A DNA stretch of 64,000 nucleotides from Psychrobacillus psychrotolerans (GTDB lineage Bacteria; Bacillota; Bacilli; Bacillales_A; Planococcaceae): NCBI RefSeq assembly GCF_900115805.1, contig NZ_FOXU01000001.1, forward strand, positions 186,001 to 250,000, given 5' to 3'. The notes beneath the pieces are model-generated. The model saw nothing but the letters and a program-made list of their open reading frames with translations. It was not told the DNA's origin and searched no databases. This document shows positions 29,299 through 37,918 of this stretch, in pieces (within the stretch, counting starts at the first letter, position 1; each line of letters begins with the position of its first letter). Position numbers and translations under genes: made by a program.

Positions 29299-29685
29299 TT
29301 ACTCTTTTTCTATTCTATATCGCCAATTTGCATTTTTTACATCCTCTATATTTATGTAGCTTTCGCTTGCCTCGATTACATCATTTAAATTTAACTTATT
29401 ACTCTTAGCAAACAATCGCAAACTCTCCAGTGTTTCCTTATCACAGGTTGTACGAAATTCTATGCGATCTTTCGGTCTGTTTTTCTTGTCGTACATTAAT
29501 GCACTTTCGTTTAATATATTTTCAAACCCGTTTTCTAATAAATAACCAATATGCGAATTTGACTCTTTTGCCATTACTTTGAGCTTTTTTATTAAACTGG
29601 CACTTATACGCGTTTTATATTCAGTTCTCGTTTCATCGACTGTTTGTATTAACTTTCCATTTACTATTTTCCACATATCTTTCAC
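29299..29685 (-). CDS. Protein with two ribbon-helix-helix-like halves
   Basis: 128 residues. Two similar units follow each other: TRISASLIKKLKVMAKESN with a helix YLLENGFENIL, and EFRTTCDKETLESLRLFAK with NLNDVIEASESYI. Each has the strand-helix-helix pattern of ribbon-helix-helix DNA-binding proteins, so the polypeptide could act as an intramolecular pair. Similar proteins in Bacillus are sometimes labelled rRNA methyltransferase, which the sequence does not support. The ribosome binding site (AAAGGTG) is fair. Role unknown. Confidence 0.65.
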   Translation of the reverse strand: MKDMWKIVNGKLIQTVDETRTEYKTRISASLIKKLKVMAKESNSHIGYLLENGFENILNESALMYDKKNRPKDRIEFRTTCDKETLESLRLFAKSNKLNLNDVIEASESYINIEDVKNANWRYRIEKE

Positions 29686-29780
29686 ACCTTTTCAAAGTTT
29701 GTATCGTATTATGCTCTATTTCTTTCATAAAGGCCTTTTAAACTATTTTAAGTCTAAATAATAGGTTTACCCCTACCCTT

Positions 29781-30320
29781 CTATTTAAACTGGTCTAAAT
29801 AGCGATATAAAGTAGATTTACTAATGCCAGTTTCCTCTTTAATTTGCTGCAGTGTATATGCTTTGCTGTCATACATAGCAAAAGCTCTATTTAAATTATC
29901 ATCTGACTTTTTCGGTCGCCCAATGATTTTCCCTTGCTTTTGGGCTTCACGGACCCCAAAAATGGATTGGTGACGTTTAATTTTCGTTTGTAAATTCGTC
30001 AATAACTCTAATAACTCTAGGAGCCTCATTGATAAAATATCTGTATTATTTAGATTTTCATCGATAAATGTGACAGTTACTTCGTCTCTTTCAAATACTC
30101 TCAATAAATCTTGGAATTGTGTAAGAGAATCCGCAAGTACTACGAAATTTTGTACATACAATTGATCCCCCTTTGAGAGCTGCATGACTAAGTCTTCTAG
30201 TTCATGTCTTTTTTTCATATAGGGATGTTGCTCTATATAGACTTCTGCACGTTTTATATCCACTAGCTGTAACTTAACATCTTCATCATTTATTAATGGT
30301 CTTTTGTATCCGAATCTCAT
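29781..30320 (-). CDS. Resolvase-like protein lacking the catalytic serine
   Basis: 179 residues from the ATG at 30320, which has GGAGGAG 4-5 bases upstream. The first 125 residues have the fold pattern of serine recombinases (MRFGYKRP, GDQLYVQNFVVLADS, FIDENLNNTD, QSIFGVREAQKQGKIIGRPKK), and the end is a Hin-type helix-turn-helix (YTLQQIKEETGISKSTLYRYL). The catalytic motif, normally GYxRVS with the active Ser, is GYKRPLIND here, so strand exchange is unlikely. It may act as a DNA-binding regulator. The dyad at 30385-30411 upstream is a candidate site. Confidence 0.8.
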   Translation of the reverse strand: MRFGYKRPLINDEDVKLQLVDIKRAEVYIEQHPYMKKRHELEDLVMQLSKGDQLYVQNFVVLADSLTQFQDLLRVFERDEVTVTFIDENLNNTDILSMRLLELLELLTNLQTKIKRHQSIFGVREAQKQGKIIGRPKKSDDNLNRAFAMYDSKAYTLQQIKEETGISKSTLYRYLDQFK

Positions 30321-30384
30321 TTTACTCCTCCAAATTCCCAAAAGCATTCCTATTTAGGAAAAGACATGTTATGATATGACAGAT

Positions 30385-30411
30385 TGTCCTAAAACACAGG
30401 TTTTTGGGACA
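30385..30411. promoter_or_regulatory. Dyad between the resolvase-like gene and sulP
   Basis: TTGTCCTAAAAC (30384-30395) and GTTTTTGGGACA (30400-30411) form an inverted repeat with one bulge and a 4-base centre, between two divergent genes. It could be an operator for the resolvase-like protein or for sulP. Confidence 0.45.
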
Positions 30412-30444
30412 TTATAAATTGACTATATCCGAAGGAGAACCTAT

Positions 30445-31872
30445 ATGCAAACTATTCAACAACAGTGGTTTGGAAATATTCGAGGCGACATATTATCAGG
30501 GATTGTCGTCGCACTTGCACTCATTCCAGAAGCCATTGCTTTTTCAATTATCGCTGGTGTGGACCCTATGGTTGGTCTTTACGCTTCCTTTAGTATAGCT
30601 GTCATTATCGCTTTTGTCGGTGGCAGACCGGGTATGATTTCTGCTGCTACTGGTGCCATGGCACTTGTTATGGTTAATTTAGTTGCTGATCATGGGTTGA
30701 ATTATTTATTGGCTGCAACAATTTTGACTGGAGTCATTCAAATTTTCTTAGGGGTTTTCAAAATAGCAAAACTAATGCGTTTTATCCCTAATTCAGTCAT
30801 GATTGGCTTTGTTAATGCATTGGCTATTTTAATCTTTATGGCACAGGTCCCTCATATTTTAGGGGAAGGCATATTAACATATGTATTTGTCGCTGTTACA
30901 TTAATAATTGTCTATACAGTACCACGCTTTATAAAAGGGGTCCCTGCCCCACTAATTGCGATCGTTATTTTAACTGCAATAACATTTATATTTGGTATTG
31001 AATTAAAAACGATTGGAGATTTAGGTACGATAACGCAAAGTCTACCAAGCTTTTTCTTACCGGACGTACCATTCTCTTTAGAAACTCTTCAAATAATACT
31101 GCCTTACTCTTTAGCACTAGCTATTGTTGGTTTACTTGAATCGTTGTTAACTTCACAAATAGTTGATGATATGACGGATACAAAATCAGATAAAAACCGG
31201 GAAGCACGTGGACAAGGAATCGCTAACTTTATCACAGGATTTTTCGGTGGTATGGCTGGTTGTGCGATGATTGGTCAATCGATGATTAATGTGAAGTCTG
31301 GCGGACGTGGTCGTCTATCTACATTGGTTGCTGGGGTTTTCTTAATCTTTTTAATCATAGTTTTAGGAGATTTAGTAATTGATATTCCAATGCCCGTGTT
31401 AGTTGGAATAATGATTATGGTATGTATTGGTACATTTGATTGGTCTTCATTTAAATATATCGTGAAAGCACCACGTGCAGATGCAGTTGTGATGATTACG
31501 ACTGTTGCAATCGTTGTCTACACGGATAACTTAGCTATCGGTGTGGTAGTAGGTGTTATATTAAGTGCCTTATTCTTTGTTGCTTCGATCTCGAGGGTGA
31601 AAATAACGGAACATGATGGCATATATATTATTGAAGGTCCCCTTTTCTTTGCTTCTACTCAACATTTTGTTCAAACAATTGAAAAAACAACAGCAAAAAC
31701 TATTACAATAGATTTATCGAGTAGCCATTTGTGGGATGAATCATCCGTTGGAGCAATTGTTAAAGTTGTTTCAAAATTAGAAGAACAAGGAAAATCAGTA
31801 TCAGTAATTGGGATGAATCCAGCTAGTGAACTGCTATATCAAAAACTATTAGGAATTACAACTTCACACTAA
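30445..31872 (+). CDS. SulP family anion transporter with STAS domain
   Basis: 475 residues, ten or more membrane helices followed by a C-terminal STAS domain (about 375-470, [20 protein letters not shown]). The SulP signature [19 protein letters not shown] is near residues 22-40. The family carries sulfate, bicarbonate or other anions; the substrate cannot be decided. It is followed 12 bases later by a universal stress protein gene and is probably co-transcribed with it, an arrangement common for bicarbonate- or sulfate-type SulP proteins. Confidence 0.93.
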   Translation: MQTIQQQWFGNIRGDILSGIVVALALIPEAIAFSIIAGVDPMVGLYASFSIAVIIAFVGGRPGMISAATGAMALVMVNLVADHGLNYLLAATILTGVIQIFLGVFKIAKLMRFIPNSVMIGFVNALAILIFMAQVPHILGEGILTYVFVAVTLIIVYTVPRFIKGVPAPLIAIVILTAITFIFGIELKTIGDLGTITQSLPSFFLPDVPFSLETLQIILPYSLALAIVGLLESLLTSQIVDDMTDTKSDKNREARGQGIANFITGFFGGMAGCAMIGQSMINVKSGGRGRLSTLVAGVFLIFLIIVLGDLVIDIPMPVLVGIMIMVCIGTFDWSSFKYIVKAPRADAVVMITTVAIVVYTDNLAIGVVVGVILSALFFVASISRVKITEHDGIYIIEGPLFFASTQHFVQTIEKTTAKTITIDLSSSHLWDESSVGAIVKVVSKLEEQGKSVSVIGMNPASELLYQKLLGITTSH

Positions 31873-31884
31873 GGAGGACTAGTT

Positions 31885-32304
31885 ATGTATCCACACATTC
31901 TTTTAGCAACAGATGGTTCTGAAAACTCCGTTCGTGCCGCAAAAGAAGCGATTAAACTGGCAAAGTGTTCAGCCAATTCTAAAGTCGAAGTAGTGATGGT
32001 CACAGATTTTGACAAATCAAAGCAAGATATTCTACATGCACAATCAGCAGAATCTTTGCTGCTAGAGCGCAAACGTAAAATTTCCAATGTAGAACAGTTA
32101 CTAAAAGATGAACAAGTGAATTATAAAATTACTTTTTTAAAAGGATCCCCTGGTCCAGAAATTGTTCGATATGCAAAGGAACAAAAAGTTGATCTTGTAG
32201 TTCTTGGCAGTCGAGGTTTAAACACTTTACAAGAAATGGTGTTAGGTAGCGTCAGCCATAAAGTGATGAAGCGAGTCCACTGCCCTGCATTAATAGTTAA
32301 ATAA
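31885..32304 (+). CDS. Universal stress protein UspA family
   Basis: 139 residues. Starts YPHILLATDGSENS, ends with the ATP-binding loop G-x2-G-x9-G-S (GSRGL near residue 111, LGSVSHKV near 124) and CPALIVK. Nucleotide-binding type of UspA. Overlaps no gene; AAGGAGG lies in front of the ATG, and it should share the sulP transcript. Confidence 0.94.
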   Translation: MYPHILLATDGSENSVRAAKEAIKLAKCSANSKVEVVMVTDFDKSKQDILHAQSAESLLLERKRKISNVEQLLKDEQVNYKITFLKGSPGPEIVRYAKEQKVDLVVLGSRGLNTLQEMVLGSVSHKVMKRVHCPALIVK

Positions 32305-32391
32305 TAATTATTTAACTATATTTTTTTAAAAAATTAGTTGTATATAATAAACAAAGTTTGTTCATAATAAGTTTTGTAAGATAATTATAAT

Positions 32392-32463
32392 TCCGTAGTA
32401 GCTCAGTGGTAGAGCAATCGGCTGTTAACCGATTGGTCGTAGGTTCGAGTCCTACCTCCGGAG
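32392..32463 (+). tRNA. tRNA-Asn (anticodon GTT), no encoded CCA
   Basis: All arms fold: D stem GCTC/GAGC, anticodon stem ATCGG/CCGAT around loop CTGTTAA (anticodon GTT, 32424-32426), T stem GTAGG/CCTAC with loop TTCGAGT, acceptor TCCGTAG with CTCCGGA, discriminator G at 32463. The acceptor stem has a T-C mismatch at the fifth pair (32396 and 32458). The next bases are TTC, so CCA is not encoded. It is a single tRNA gene, not part of a cluster. Confidence 0.93.
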
Positions 32464-32472
32464 TTCAGAGCT

Positions 32473-32522
32473 AAAAAAGAATGGTTGATCGTGACTTTAG
32501 TTCACGACCAACCATTCTTTTT
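32473..32522 (+). terminator. Terminator of the tRNA-Asn gene
   Basis: A 20-base-pair stem with one mismatch (32475-32494 with 32502-32521) and flanking A/T tracts, 10 bases after the tRNA. Confidence 0.92.
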
Positions 32523-32637
32523 GTTATCAGTGCCATTTATGTACTTCTTCCCTTTGCCTTAAGTAAATTAAAAAACCCCTTATAAAAGTGGGATATGAGG
32601 CAATACTTAGAAGAGCATTTTTGAATGGAGGATAAGG

Positions 32638-34308
32638 ATGAATACTACTAACAGTAAAGTATCTATTTTTGCATTAGGTGGAGTAAATGAAATAGGGAAA
32701 AATATGTATGTCATTCAATCCGATGACGATATAGTGGTCATCGACTGTGGTTCCAAGTTTCCCGATGAAACCCTGCTAGGTATAGATTTAATCATTCAGG
32801 ATATTTCCTACTTATTGGAGAATGAGGATAAAGTAAGAGGGTTAATCATTACACATGGTCATGAAGATCATATTGGTGGTATCCCCTACTTTCTGAAACA
32901 ACTTAATGTACCGATTTATGCAACCAATTTAACGGTAGGTCTAATCGAAATTAAATTGAAGGAGCATGGGTTATTAAGAAATACACAACTATTTTTAATA
33001 GACTCCGACTCCAAACTGAGACTAGGAACCATTAAGACATCCTTCTTTCGTGTTAGTCACAGTATACCTGATTGCCTAGGTGTAGCATTTCATACTTCAC
33101 AAGGAACAATTGTACATACTGGAGATTTTAAATTTGATTTAACACCTGTAGATGAACAATATCCGGATATTCATAAGATGGCCGAGCTTGGTAACAAAGG
33201 CGTGTTACTGCTCCTATCAGAAAGTACGAATGCCGAAAGACCAGGATTTACTGCTTCCGAACAAAAGATTGCTGCACAAGTCGAAGAAGCGTTTCGAAAT
33301 GCACCACGGAAGATTTTCATCTCTACCTTTGCCTCCAATGTGCACAGGGTACAGACAATAGTAAATGCTGCTATTAAGACCAATAGGAAGATTGCATTAT
33401 TAGGCAGAAGTATGGTTAATGTAGTAGCTGTTGCAATGGAACGAGGGTATTTAACTATTCCCGAAGACATGCTAATCGATCAAAACGAAATTAATACGAT
33501 GAATCCTGAGAATGTTGTGATCTTATGCACAGGGAGCCAAGGAGAACCGATGGCGGCCTTGTCTCGCTTAGCAAGTTCAAGCTACCGTAATGTAGAGGTA
33601 CTTCCGGAGGACACGATTATTTTCGCAGCTGGACCTATTCCTGGCAATGAAAAGAGTATTACAAGAATTATAGACAACTTATATACTTTAGGTGCTCATG
33701 TTATATACGGCTCCGGTAATGTTACTGGCATGCATGTATCAGGTCATGCTTGCCAAGAAGAGCTCAAACTGATGCTTACTTTGATGAAACCAAAATACTT
33801 TATTCCTATTCATGGCGAATATCGTATGCTCCATCACCATCAGCTGTTAGCAGAATCTGTTGGTGTGGAACGAAATAATATATTTATCGTTCAAAACGGG
33901 GATGTCGTGGACATTGTAGATGAAAAAGCTGTTCAAACGAGAAATATAGAAGCTGGAAATGTATTTGTCGATGGGTTTGGTATTGGAGACGTCGGGGAAA
34001 TTATATTACGAGATCGAAAATTGCTTTCAGAGGATGGGATGTTAGTTATTGTTACCACTCTAAGCAAAGCAAATAACAAGATTATTTCAGGACCGGATAC
34101 AATTTCTCGCGGATTTGTCTATGGTCCTGAGTCCGAAGAGCTTATAAAAGATGTGAACCAAAATGTACGATCTACTATTTCGAAAACAAGGGATACAAAC
34201 AAAAACCAACGTGTTCTAAAACAAAACATAAAAAAATCTCTAGAAAAGCTATTATATAGTCGAACTAAAAGAAAACCTATGATACTTCCTATAATTATCG
34301 AATTGTAA
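32638..34308 (+). CDS. Ribonuclease J family protein
   Basis: 556 residues, close in length to RNase J1 and J2. The metallo-beta-lactamase motif HGHEDHIGG starts at His73, and the beta-CASP part has SDSKLR... FRVSHSIPD, HTGDFKFD, STFASNVHR, CTGSQGEP and HVSGHACQEE. RNase J degrades and matures mRNA by endo- and 5' exonucleolytic cleavage. It matches RNase J1 of B. subtilis along its whole length but with clear divergence (for example VSGHACQEE for TSGHGGQEE), and the neighbours are not those of rnjA or rnjB, so it is probably an additional paralogue. Confidence 0.92.
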   Translation: MNTTNSKVSIFALGGVNEIGKNMYVIQSDDDIVVIDCGSKFPDETLLGIDLIIQDISYLLENEDKVRGLIITHGHEDHIGGIPYFLKQLNVPIYATNLTVGLIEIKLKEHGLLRNTQLFLIDSDSKLRLGTIKTSFFRVSHSIPDCLGVAFHTSQGTIVHTGDFKFDLTPVDEQYPDIHKMAELGNKGVLLLLSESTNAERPGFTASEQKIAAQVEEAFRNAPRKIFISTFASNVHRVQTIVNAAIKTNRKIALLGRSMVNVVAVAMERGYLTIPEDMLIDQNEINTMNPENVVILCTGSQGEPMAALSRLASSSYRNVEVLPEDTIIFAAGPIPGNEKSITRIIDNLYTLGAHVIYGSGNVTGMHVSGHACQEELKLMLTLMKPKYFIPIHGEYRMLHHHQLLAESVGVERNNIFIVQNGDVVDIVDEKAVQTRNIEAGNVFVDGFGIGDVGEIILRDRKLLSEDGMLVIVTTLSKANNKIISGPDTISRGFVYGPESEELIKDVNQNVRSTISKTRDTNKNQRVLKQNIKKSLEKLLYSRTKRKPMILPIIIEL

Positions 34309-34327
34309 ACAAATTGGAGGTAACCCG

Positions 34328-34579
34328 ATGGCAGATACAGAAGAAGATTTAATCAAACTAGGTTATAAAAAATATTACGGAGATGAATTAGATATATACT
34401 TTCATCCCATAAAATGTACACATGCTGCAAACTGCATTAAATACCTCCCTTCTGTTTTTGATGTAAACAATAAGCCATGGATTTATCCAAACGGAGCACT
34501 TAGAGAAGATGGGAAAAGAGTCGTTCAAAATTGCCCCAGTGATGCGCTACGATTTATCGATAAAAGAACCGTTCATTAG
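34328..34579 (+). CDS. YjdI-type (4Fe-4S) mono-cluster protein
   Basis: 83 residues. Cysteines in CTHAANC and NCPSDAL (with IYPNGA between) fit the YjdI family of small ferredoxin-like proteins with the Fer4_19 pattern. It probably holds one iron-sulfur cluster and moves electrons; the partner is unknown. It follows the RNase J gene by 19 bases with TTGGAGGT in front and likely shares its transcript. The terminator stem overlaps the last codons. Confidence 0.88.
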   Translation: MADTEEDLIKLGYKKYYGDELDIYFHPIKCTHAANCIKYLPSVFDVNNKPWIYPNGALREDGKRVVQNCPSDALRFIDKRTVH

Positions 34580-34604
34580 AATAATTTTCTAATGAACGGT
34601 TCTT
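34564..34604 (+). terminator. Terminator after the YjdI-type gene
   Basis: A perfect 18-base-pair stem (34564-34581 with 34587-34604), then ATTTTT; overlaps the stop codon. Confidence 0.9.
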
Positions 34605-34771
34605 ATTTTTCAGAAAAAACATATTATTTTAAGCTGATTCGTTATATATTAATAAAGTGAGTTAATTTCACAGTAGTAATAATATCTGGATTAAGTTGAT
34701 TTTCGCTTTCCACGGCCCTTGGACAGCACTTATATCGACAAGAATATACTATGGATACAAAAGGAGCACTT

Positions 34772-35590
34772 ATGCTAACTACTAAACAATTAGAAGATAT
34801 CGAGGCACTGCAAAAAGAATGTGAACTACATGATAAACTACAGCTGAAGTTAAATTGGGATATGCTGAAAACACGTACGGATAATCATTATGACTTCTTC
34901 CTATATGACAACGATGTACTGATAGCTTTTTTAGGTTTATATCCTTTTGGTACGACAGTTGAGGTTTGCGGAATGGTAAAACCGACGGACCGCAGAAAAC
35001 ATCATTTCTCCAATTTATTTGAAGAAGCTATGGCTGTTGCAAAAATACAGGGCTTTCATAAAATATTGTTGAACGCTCCTGCTGGTTCTGACGAGGCAAA
35101 AGCATTTTTGAAACACTATAAAGCAGTGTATTCCTTTTCAGAACATCAAATGAAATGGGAACCAAGAGAACTGGAAGAAGTATCTGGATTCACCTTACGG
35201 AAAGCTGAGCAAAAGGACCTTCCCTTACGTGTTCAGTTAAATATTGAATCATTTGGATTAGATGACGAAAGTTCCTTAGAAATAGAAAACCGAGTTGACT
35301 TAGAAATGGATAACAGCGTGTATATCATCGATACACATGAACAATCTGTAGGTAAAATAAGAGTTAAGGTTGAAGACGAGGAAGCTTGGATATACGGTTT
35401 TAGTATACTTCCCCACTTCCGTGGCAAAGGAATTGGACGAAAAGTATTACAATCTATCGTTAAGAAATATGCATCTCAAGGTAATTCTCTCCACTTAGAA
35501 GTCGAAACGGAAAATATGCATGCGTTAAGTTTATATGAATCTATTGGATTTCAAATAGTCCACGCACAAGATTACTACATATACAAATAA
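34772..35590 (+). CDS. Tandem-domain GNAT acetyltransferase
   Basis: 272 residues from the ATG at 34772, which has AAAGGAG 6 bases upstream; the ATG at 34751 lies before that site. Two GNAT-like domains: the N-terminal one is degenerate (MVKPTDRRKHHFSNLFEEAM), the C-terminal one has the acetyl-CoA loop FRGKGIGRKVLQSI and LYESIGFQIV. Acceptor unknown. Monocistronic, convergent with another GNAT gene. Confidence 0.88.
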   Translation: MLTTKQLEDIEALQKECELHDKLQLKLNWDMLKTRTDNHYDFFLYDNDVLIAFLGLYPFGTTVEVCGMVKPTDRRKHHFSNLFEEAMAVAKIQGFHKILLNAPAGSDEAKAFLKHYKAVYSFSEHQMKWEPRELEEVSGFTLRKAEQKDLPLRVQLNIESFGLDDESSLEIENRVDLEMDNSVYIIDTHEQSVGKIRVKVEDEEAWIYGFSILPHFRGKGIGRKVLQSIVKKYASQGNSLHLEVETENMHALSLYESIGFQIVHAQDYYIYK

Positions 35591-35594
35591 TTCA

Positions 35595-35631
35595 AACCCT
35601 GATATAACGTTAACTTAGTTACATCAGGGTT
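35595..35631. terminator. Bidirectional terminator
   Basis: AACCCTGATATAAC pairs with GTTACATCAGGGTT (one mismatch) between two convergent acetyltransferase genes. Confidence 0.85.
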
Positions 35632-35636
35632 ATATT

Positions 35637-36179
35637 TTACTTTTTCCAATCGTTTGCGAGCATTCCATAAACCACATGATCCACATAATGGTCATATAGC
35701 CACTCTGCCTGCCTTACACAGCCTTCTTCCTGAAAACCTAATCTGTCTGGAATAGCCCTACTTTTTTTGTTTTCTACAGCTGCGCGAATTTCTACACGAT
35801 TTAATTGTAATTCTACTAATGCATAATCCACAAAAGCCTCTACTGATTTTGTCATTAACCCTAATCCCACATAATCATTTCCTAACCAATACCCAATACT
35901 CGTTGATTTGTTATTCCAATCAATTTTATGGAAACCAATTACTCCAGCAAGATTGCCGTCATACCAAATACCCGCTTGAAAGCCGTTATTCTCACTAAAC
36001 TGCTTCATAGTCGATTGGATGAACATCTTCGTGTCTTCAGAAGTACGAGTAAAATCAATAAATGGTAACCATTCTCTTAACGTATCCTTCGATTGAACAG
36101 TTAATGCGAACAAATGTTCAGTGTCCCGTAAATCGAGCATTTTTAAGCAAGTTTGGTCATTAATTTCGTATGAAAACAT
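35637..36179 (-). CDS. RimJ/RimL-type GNAT acetyltransferase
   Basis: 180 residues. Pattern of ribosomal-protein serine acetyltransferases: LDLRDTEHLFALTVQSKDTLREW (in two parts), IGYWLGNDYVGLGLMTKSVEAF with the acetyl-CoA loop, NRVEIRAAVENKKSRAIPDRLGF and EGCVRQAEWL. B. subtilis YdaF is of this kind. AGGAGG precedes the ATG. It ends at the edge of the dif-like region: the first dif-like site starts 27 bases upstream of its start codon. Confidence 0.9.
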   Translation of the reverse strand: MFSYEINDQTCLKMLDLRDTEHLFALTVQSKDTLREWLPFIDFTRTSEDTKMFIQSTMKQFSENNGFQAGIWYDGNLAGVIGFHKIDWNNKSTSIGYWLGNDYVGLGLMTKSVEAFVDYALVELQLNRVEIRAAVENKKSRAIPDRLGFQEEGCVRQAEWLYDHYVDHVVYGMLANDWKK

Positions 36180-36205
36180 GAATTTCCTCCTTTTTCACAT
36201 CTTTT

Positions 36206-36233
36206 AGTTTACATAATATTATTATGTAAACAT
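36206..36233. other. dif-like site 1 (palindromic)
   Basis: AGTTTACATAA (36206-36216), TATTAT (36217-36222), then TATGTAAACAT. The left arm equals, on the complementary strand, the XerD arm TTATGTAAACT of B. subtilis dif. The site also forms a perfect inverted repeat of GTTTACATAA and TTATGTAAAC around a 5-base centre. It shares 21 bases, starting from the T at 36205, with sites 2 and 3. Confidence 0.6.
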
Positions 36234-36463
36234 TTAAACGTGTTTTTTGCAAGTCACTAAATATTCTGTCTAAATATAGATCTAGTTTGTAATATAACAT
36301 ATTCTCTTCAAACAAAACCATAGAATTTTTTCTAACAAGATTTCCTATTGAACTACATCTCTGTTTTCGTTTTGCTGAATGGTCTCATATTAAATTATTA
36401 TTGAAATATAATTATTATTTTGTATGTAATTGCATATAATTTAATATTAATAGAGACAATGAG

Positions 36464-37366
36464 GTGAGAAAAATAAATCATCTAAATACAAATAAGGAAA
36501 AGAGGACATTTTTTCAATGGCTTAACTTTTTGATTCCATACTTTTATACAGCGGGAATTACGCTTATAATATCGTGGATGGTTATTGCATCCATACTGAT
36601 TGGTTTTAATATATTGAATGAAAATCCAAAAGCTTTTTTTCTTCAAAATGAAAATACTAGCCCAACAAATGCAAGTGGAACGGCGTTTTCGATTATTGTC
36701 CAGCCCTTTGTGGAATCCAATTTTAATCAAATCATTTTTCGGGGAATCTTTCTTCTTTTCATTTGGTTGCTTTTATTTCTCACTATACCCGTTGCTTTTA
36801 AGCGTTTAAAAAGATTTAAGTTCTTAAATCTTGAATTTGAGGTAGATAATATTGAACAGGCTGCTATAGAAACAGTTGAAATCAGCGGTACTAAAGCAAG
36901 ACTTATGGCGTACTTCACTGGAGATGATGCATCAGGACGGACCCTAGATTTTTTATCTCAATCTACTATAGATTTTAAGGAAGTACTAGAATATTTCCTA
37001 GCTGAAACTCAATTAGGATACAAAAATCATCCGATTAATGGTGTCTTTACGTATAAAATATACAATGGTCCAGCACCTGAAAAATTGCATGTGTTAGTAG
37101 AAGAATCGAAAGAATCTGGGGAATCTGCGGTTTACAACAAAATCGATGAGGATAATTTATGGAAGAAAAGCTATCTTGTTTTGTATTTCCCTTATAATCA
37201 TACTGAGTACATTACTGTAATAGAAAGTTATTCCTATTCATTTGATATTTTAGACAAATATTTATTTGAACTGCTCCATAAAACTATTAGTAAAAACCTA
37301 GAAAATATTGAGTATATGGTCGCCTTAACAAATAATGATGAGGATACGAGCTTAGAAAACTCTTGA
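36464..37366 (+). CDS. Unrecognised two-helix membrane protein
   Basis: 300 residues, GTG start (start uncertain because GAGGTGA overlaps it). Two membrane helices (about 22-48 and 92-115) flank an external loop rich in N, T and S; a cytoplasmic domain of about 180 residues follows, starting FEVDNIEQAAIETVEISGTKAR, and ending in an acidic tail. I do not recognise the family. It is the main gene between dif-like sites 1 and 2, so it may belong to a mobile module. It has strong AT bias. Confidence 0.65.
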   Translation: MRKINHLNTNKEKRTFFQWLNFLIPYFYTAGITLIISWMVIASILIGFNILNENPKAFFLQNENTSPTNASGTAFSIIVQPFVESNFNQIIFRGIFLLFIWLLLFLTIPVAFKRLKRFKFLNLEFEVDNIEQAAIETVEISGTKARLMAYFTGDDASGRTLDFLSQSTIDFKEVLEYFLAETQLGYKNHPINGVFTYKIYNGPAPEKLHVLVEESKESGESAVYNKIDEDNLWKKSYLVLYFPYNHTEYITVIESYSYSFDILDKYLFELLHKTISKNLENIEYMVALTNNDEDTSLENS

Positions 37367-37402
37367 TCAAAATTATGTATCATCGAGAAAGGACTGATAA
37401 AT

Positions 37403-37594
37403 ATCGTAAGTGTAAATACTCCGATCAATACCGAAGAAGTTAAAAAACGTGCAACAAGAAATTTAAGCCGATTTAGCGCAAGACAAAAAAATAAAAATAT
37501 TAAAGCTATAACCGGTGATATAGTAAAACCAATACACATTAGTAAATCAGAGCCATTGGTTAAACGAATGACATGTTATCAAAGAAATAATTAA
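37403..37594 (+). CDS. Possible 63-codon gene with non-standard start
   Basis: An open frame that reads VNTPINTEEVKKRATRNLSRF and later ITGDIVKPIHISKSEPLVKRM before TAA. It is basic and has normal coding texture, but no ATG, GTG or TTG opens it: the first candidates are CTG 37394, ATA 37397 and ATC 37403, behind GAGAAAGGA. It ends 3 bases before a strong terminator. It could be a real gene with a rare start or the 3' part of a damaged gene. Confidence 0.35.
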   Translation: MVSVNTPINTEEVKKRATRNLSRFSARQKNKNIKAITGDIVKPIHISKSEPLVKRMTCYQRNN

Positions 37595-37596
37595 TG

Positions 37597-37631
37597 ATTA
37601 CCCACTTTATTTAAAGCGGGTAATTTTTTTT
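37597..37631 (+). terminator. Terminator in the site 1-site 2 segment
   Basis: ATTACCCACTTTA pairs with TAAAGCGGGTAAT (one mismatch), two-base loop, followed by seven T residues. Confidence 0.88.
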
Positions 37632-37796
37632 ATGTTTTAAACTTTTCGAGTGTTTTTTTGCTATTTCTTGCATAATTGGCGAAGATCCTACTAAATCCGC
37701 TGCTTGTTTTATCGGCAAGCTTCTTAGATTTAACTCACTAATGCTCTTAAATTTTTCTCCCTTTAAATACCTTTTATAAATTTCTGATATCTTCAT
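37611..37796 (-). CDS. Unrecognised small protein (61 residues)
   Basis: Basic protein MKISEIYKRYLKGEKFKSIS followed by LRSLPIKQAADLVGSSPIMQ and a lysine-rich end. AAGGGGG lies 10 bases before the ATG. The middle looks like two short helices. It runs into the terminator at 37597-37631 from the other side. Third gene of the segment between dif-like sites 1 and 2. No family recognised. Confidence 0.5.
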   Translation of the reverse strand: MKISEIYKRYLKGEKFKSISELNLRSLPIKQAADLVGSSPIMQEIAKKHSKSLKHKKNYPL

Positions 37797-37918
37797 GGTG
37801 TATATACCCCCTTTTATACCACTAAGTCCGTATGTTTATAGTGTAGTATATTCGGGGCTTTCAAAAAGTTATTCAAATAAATGTGAAGAGCCTTCATATA
37901 TTGCCTTTAGTCATAATT

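Noticed and set aside
34690-34735. GATTTTCGCTTTCC stretch before the tandem GNAT gene, like an intergenic repeat seen in other Bacillales
   Set aside because: Only one partial copy in this window, so a repeat family cannot be shown here.
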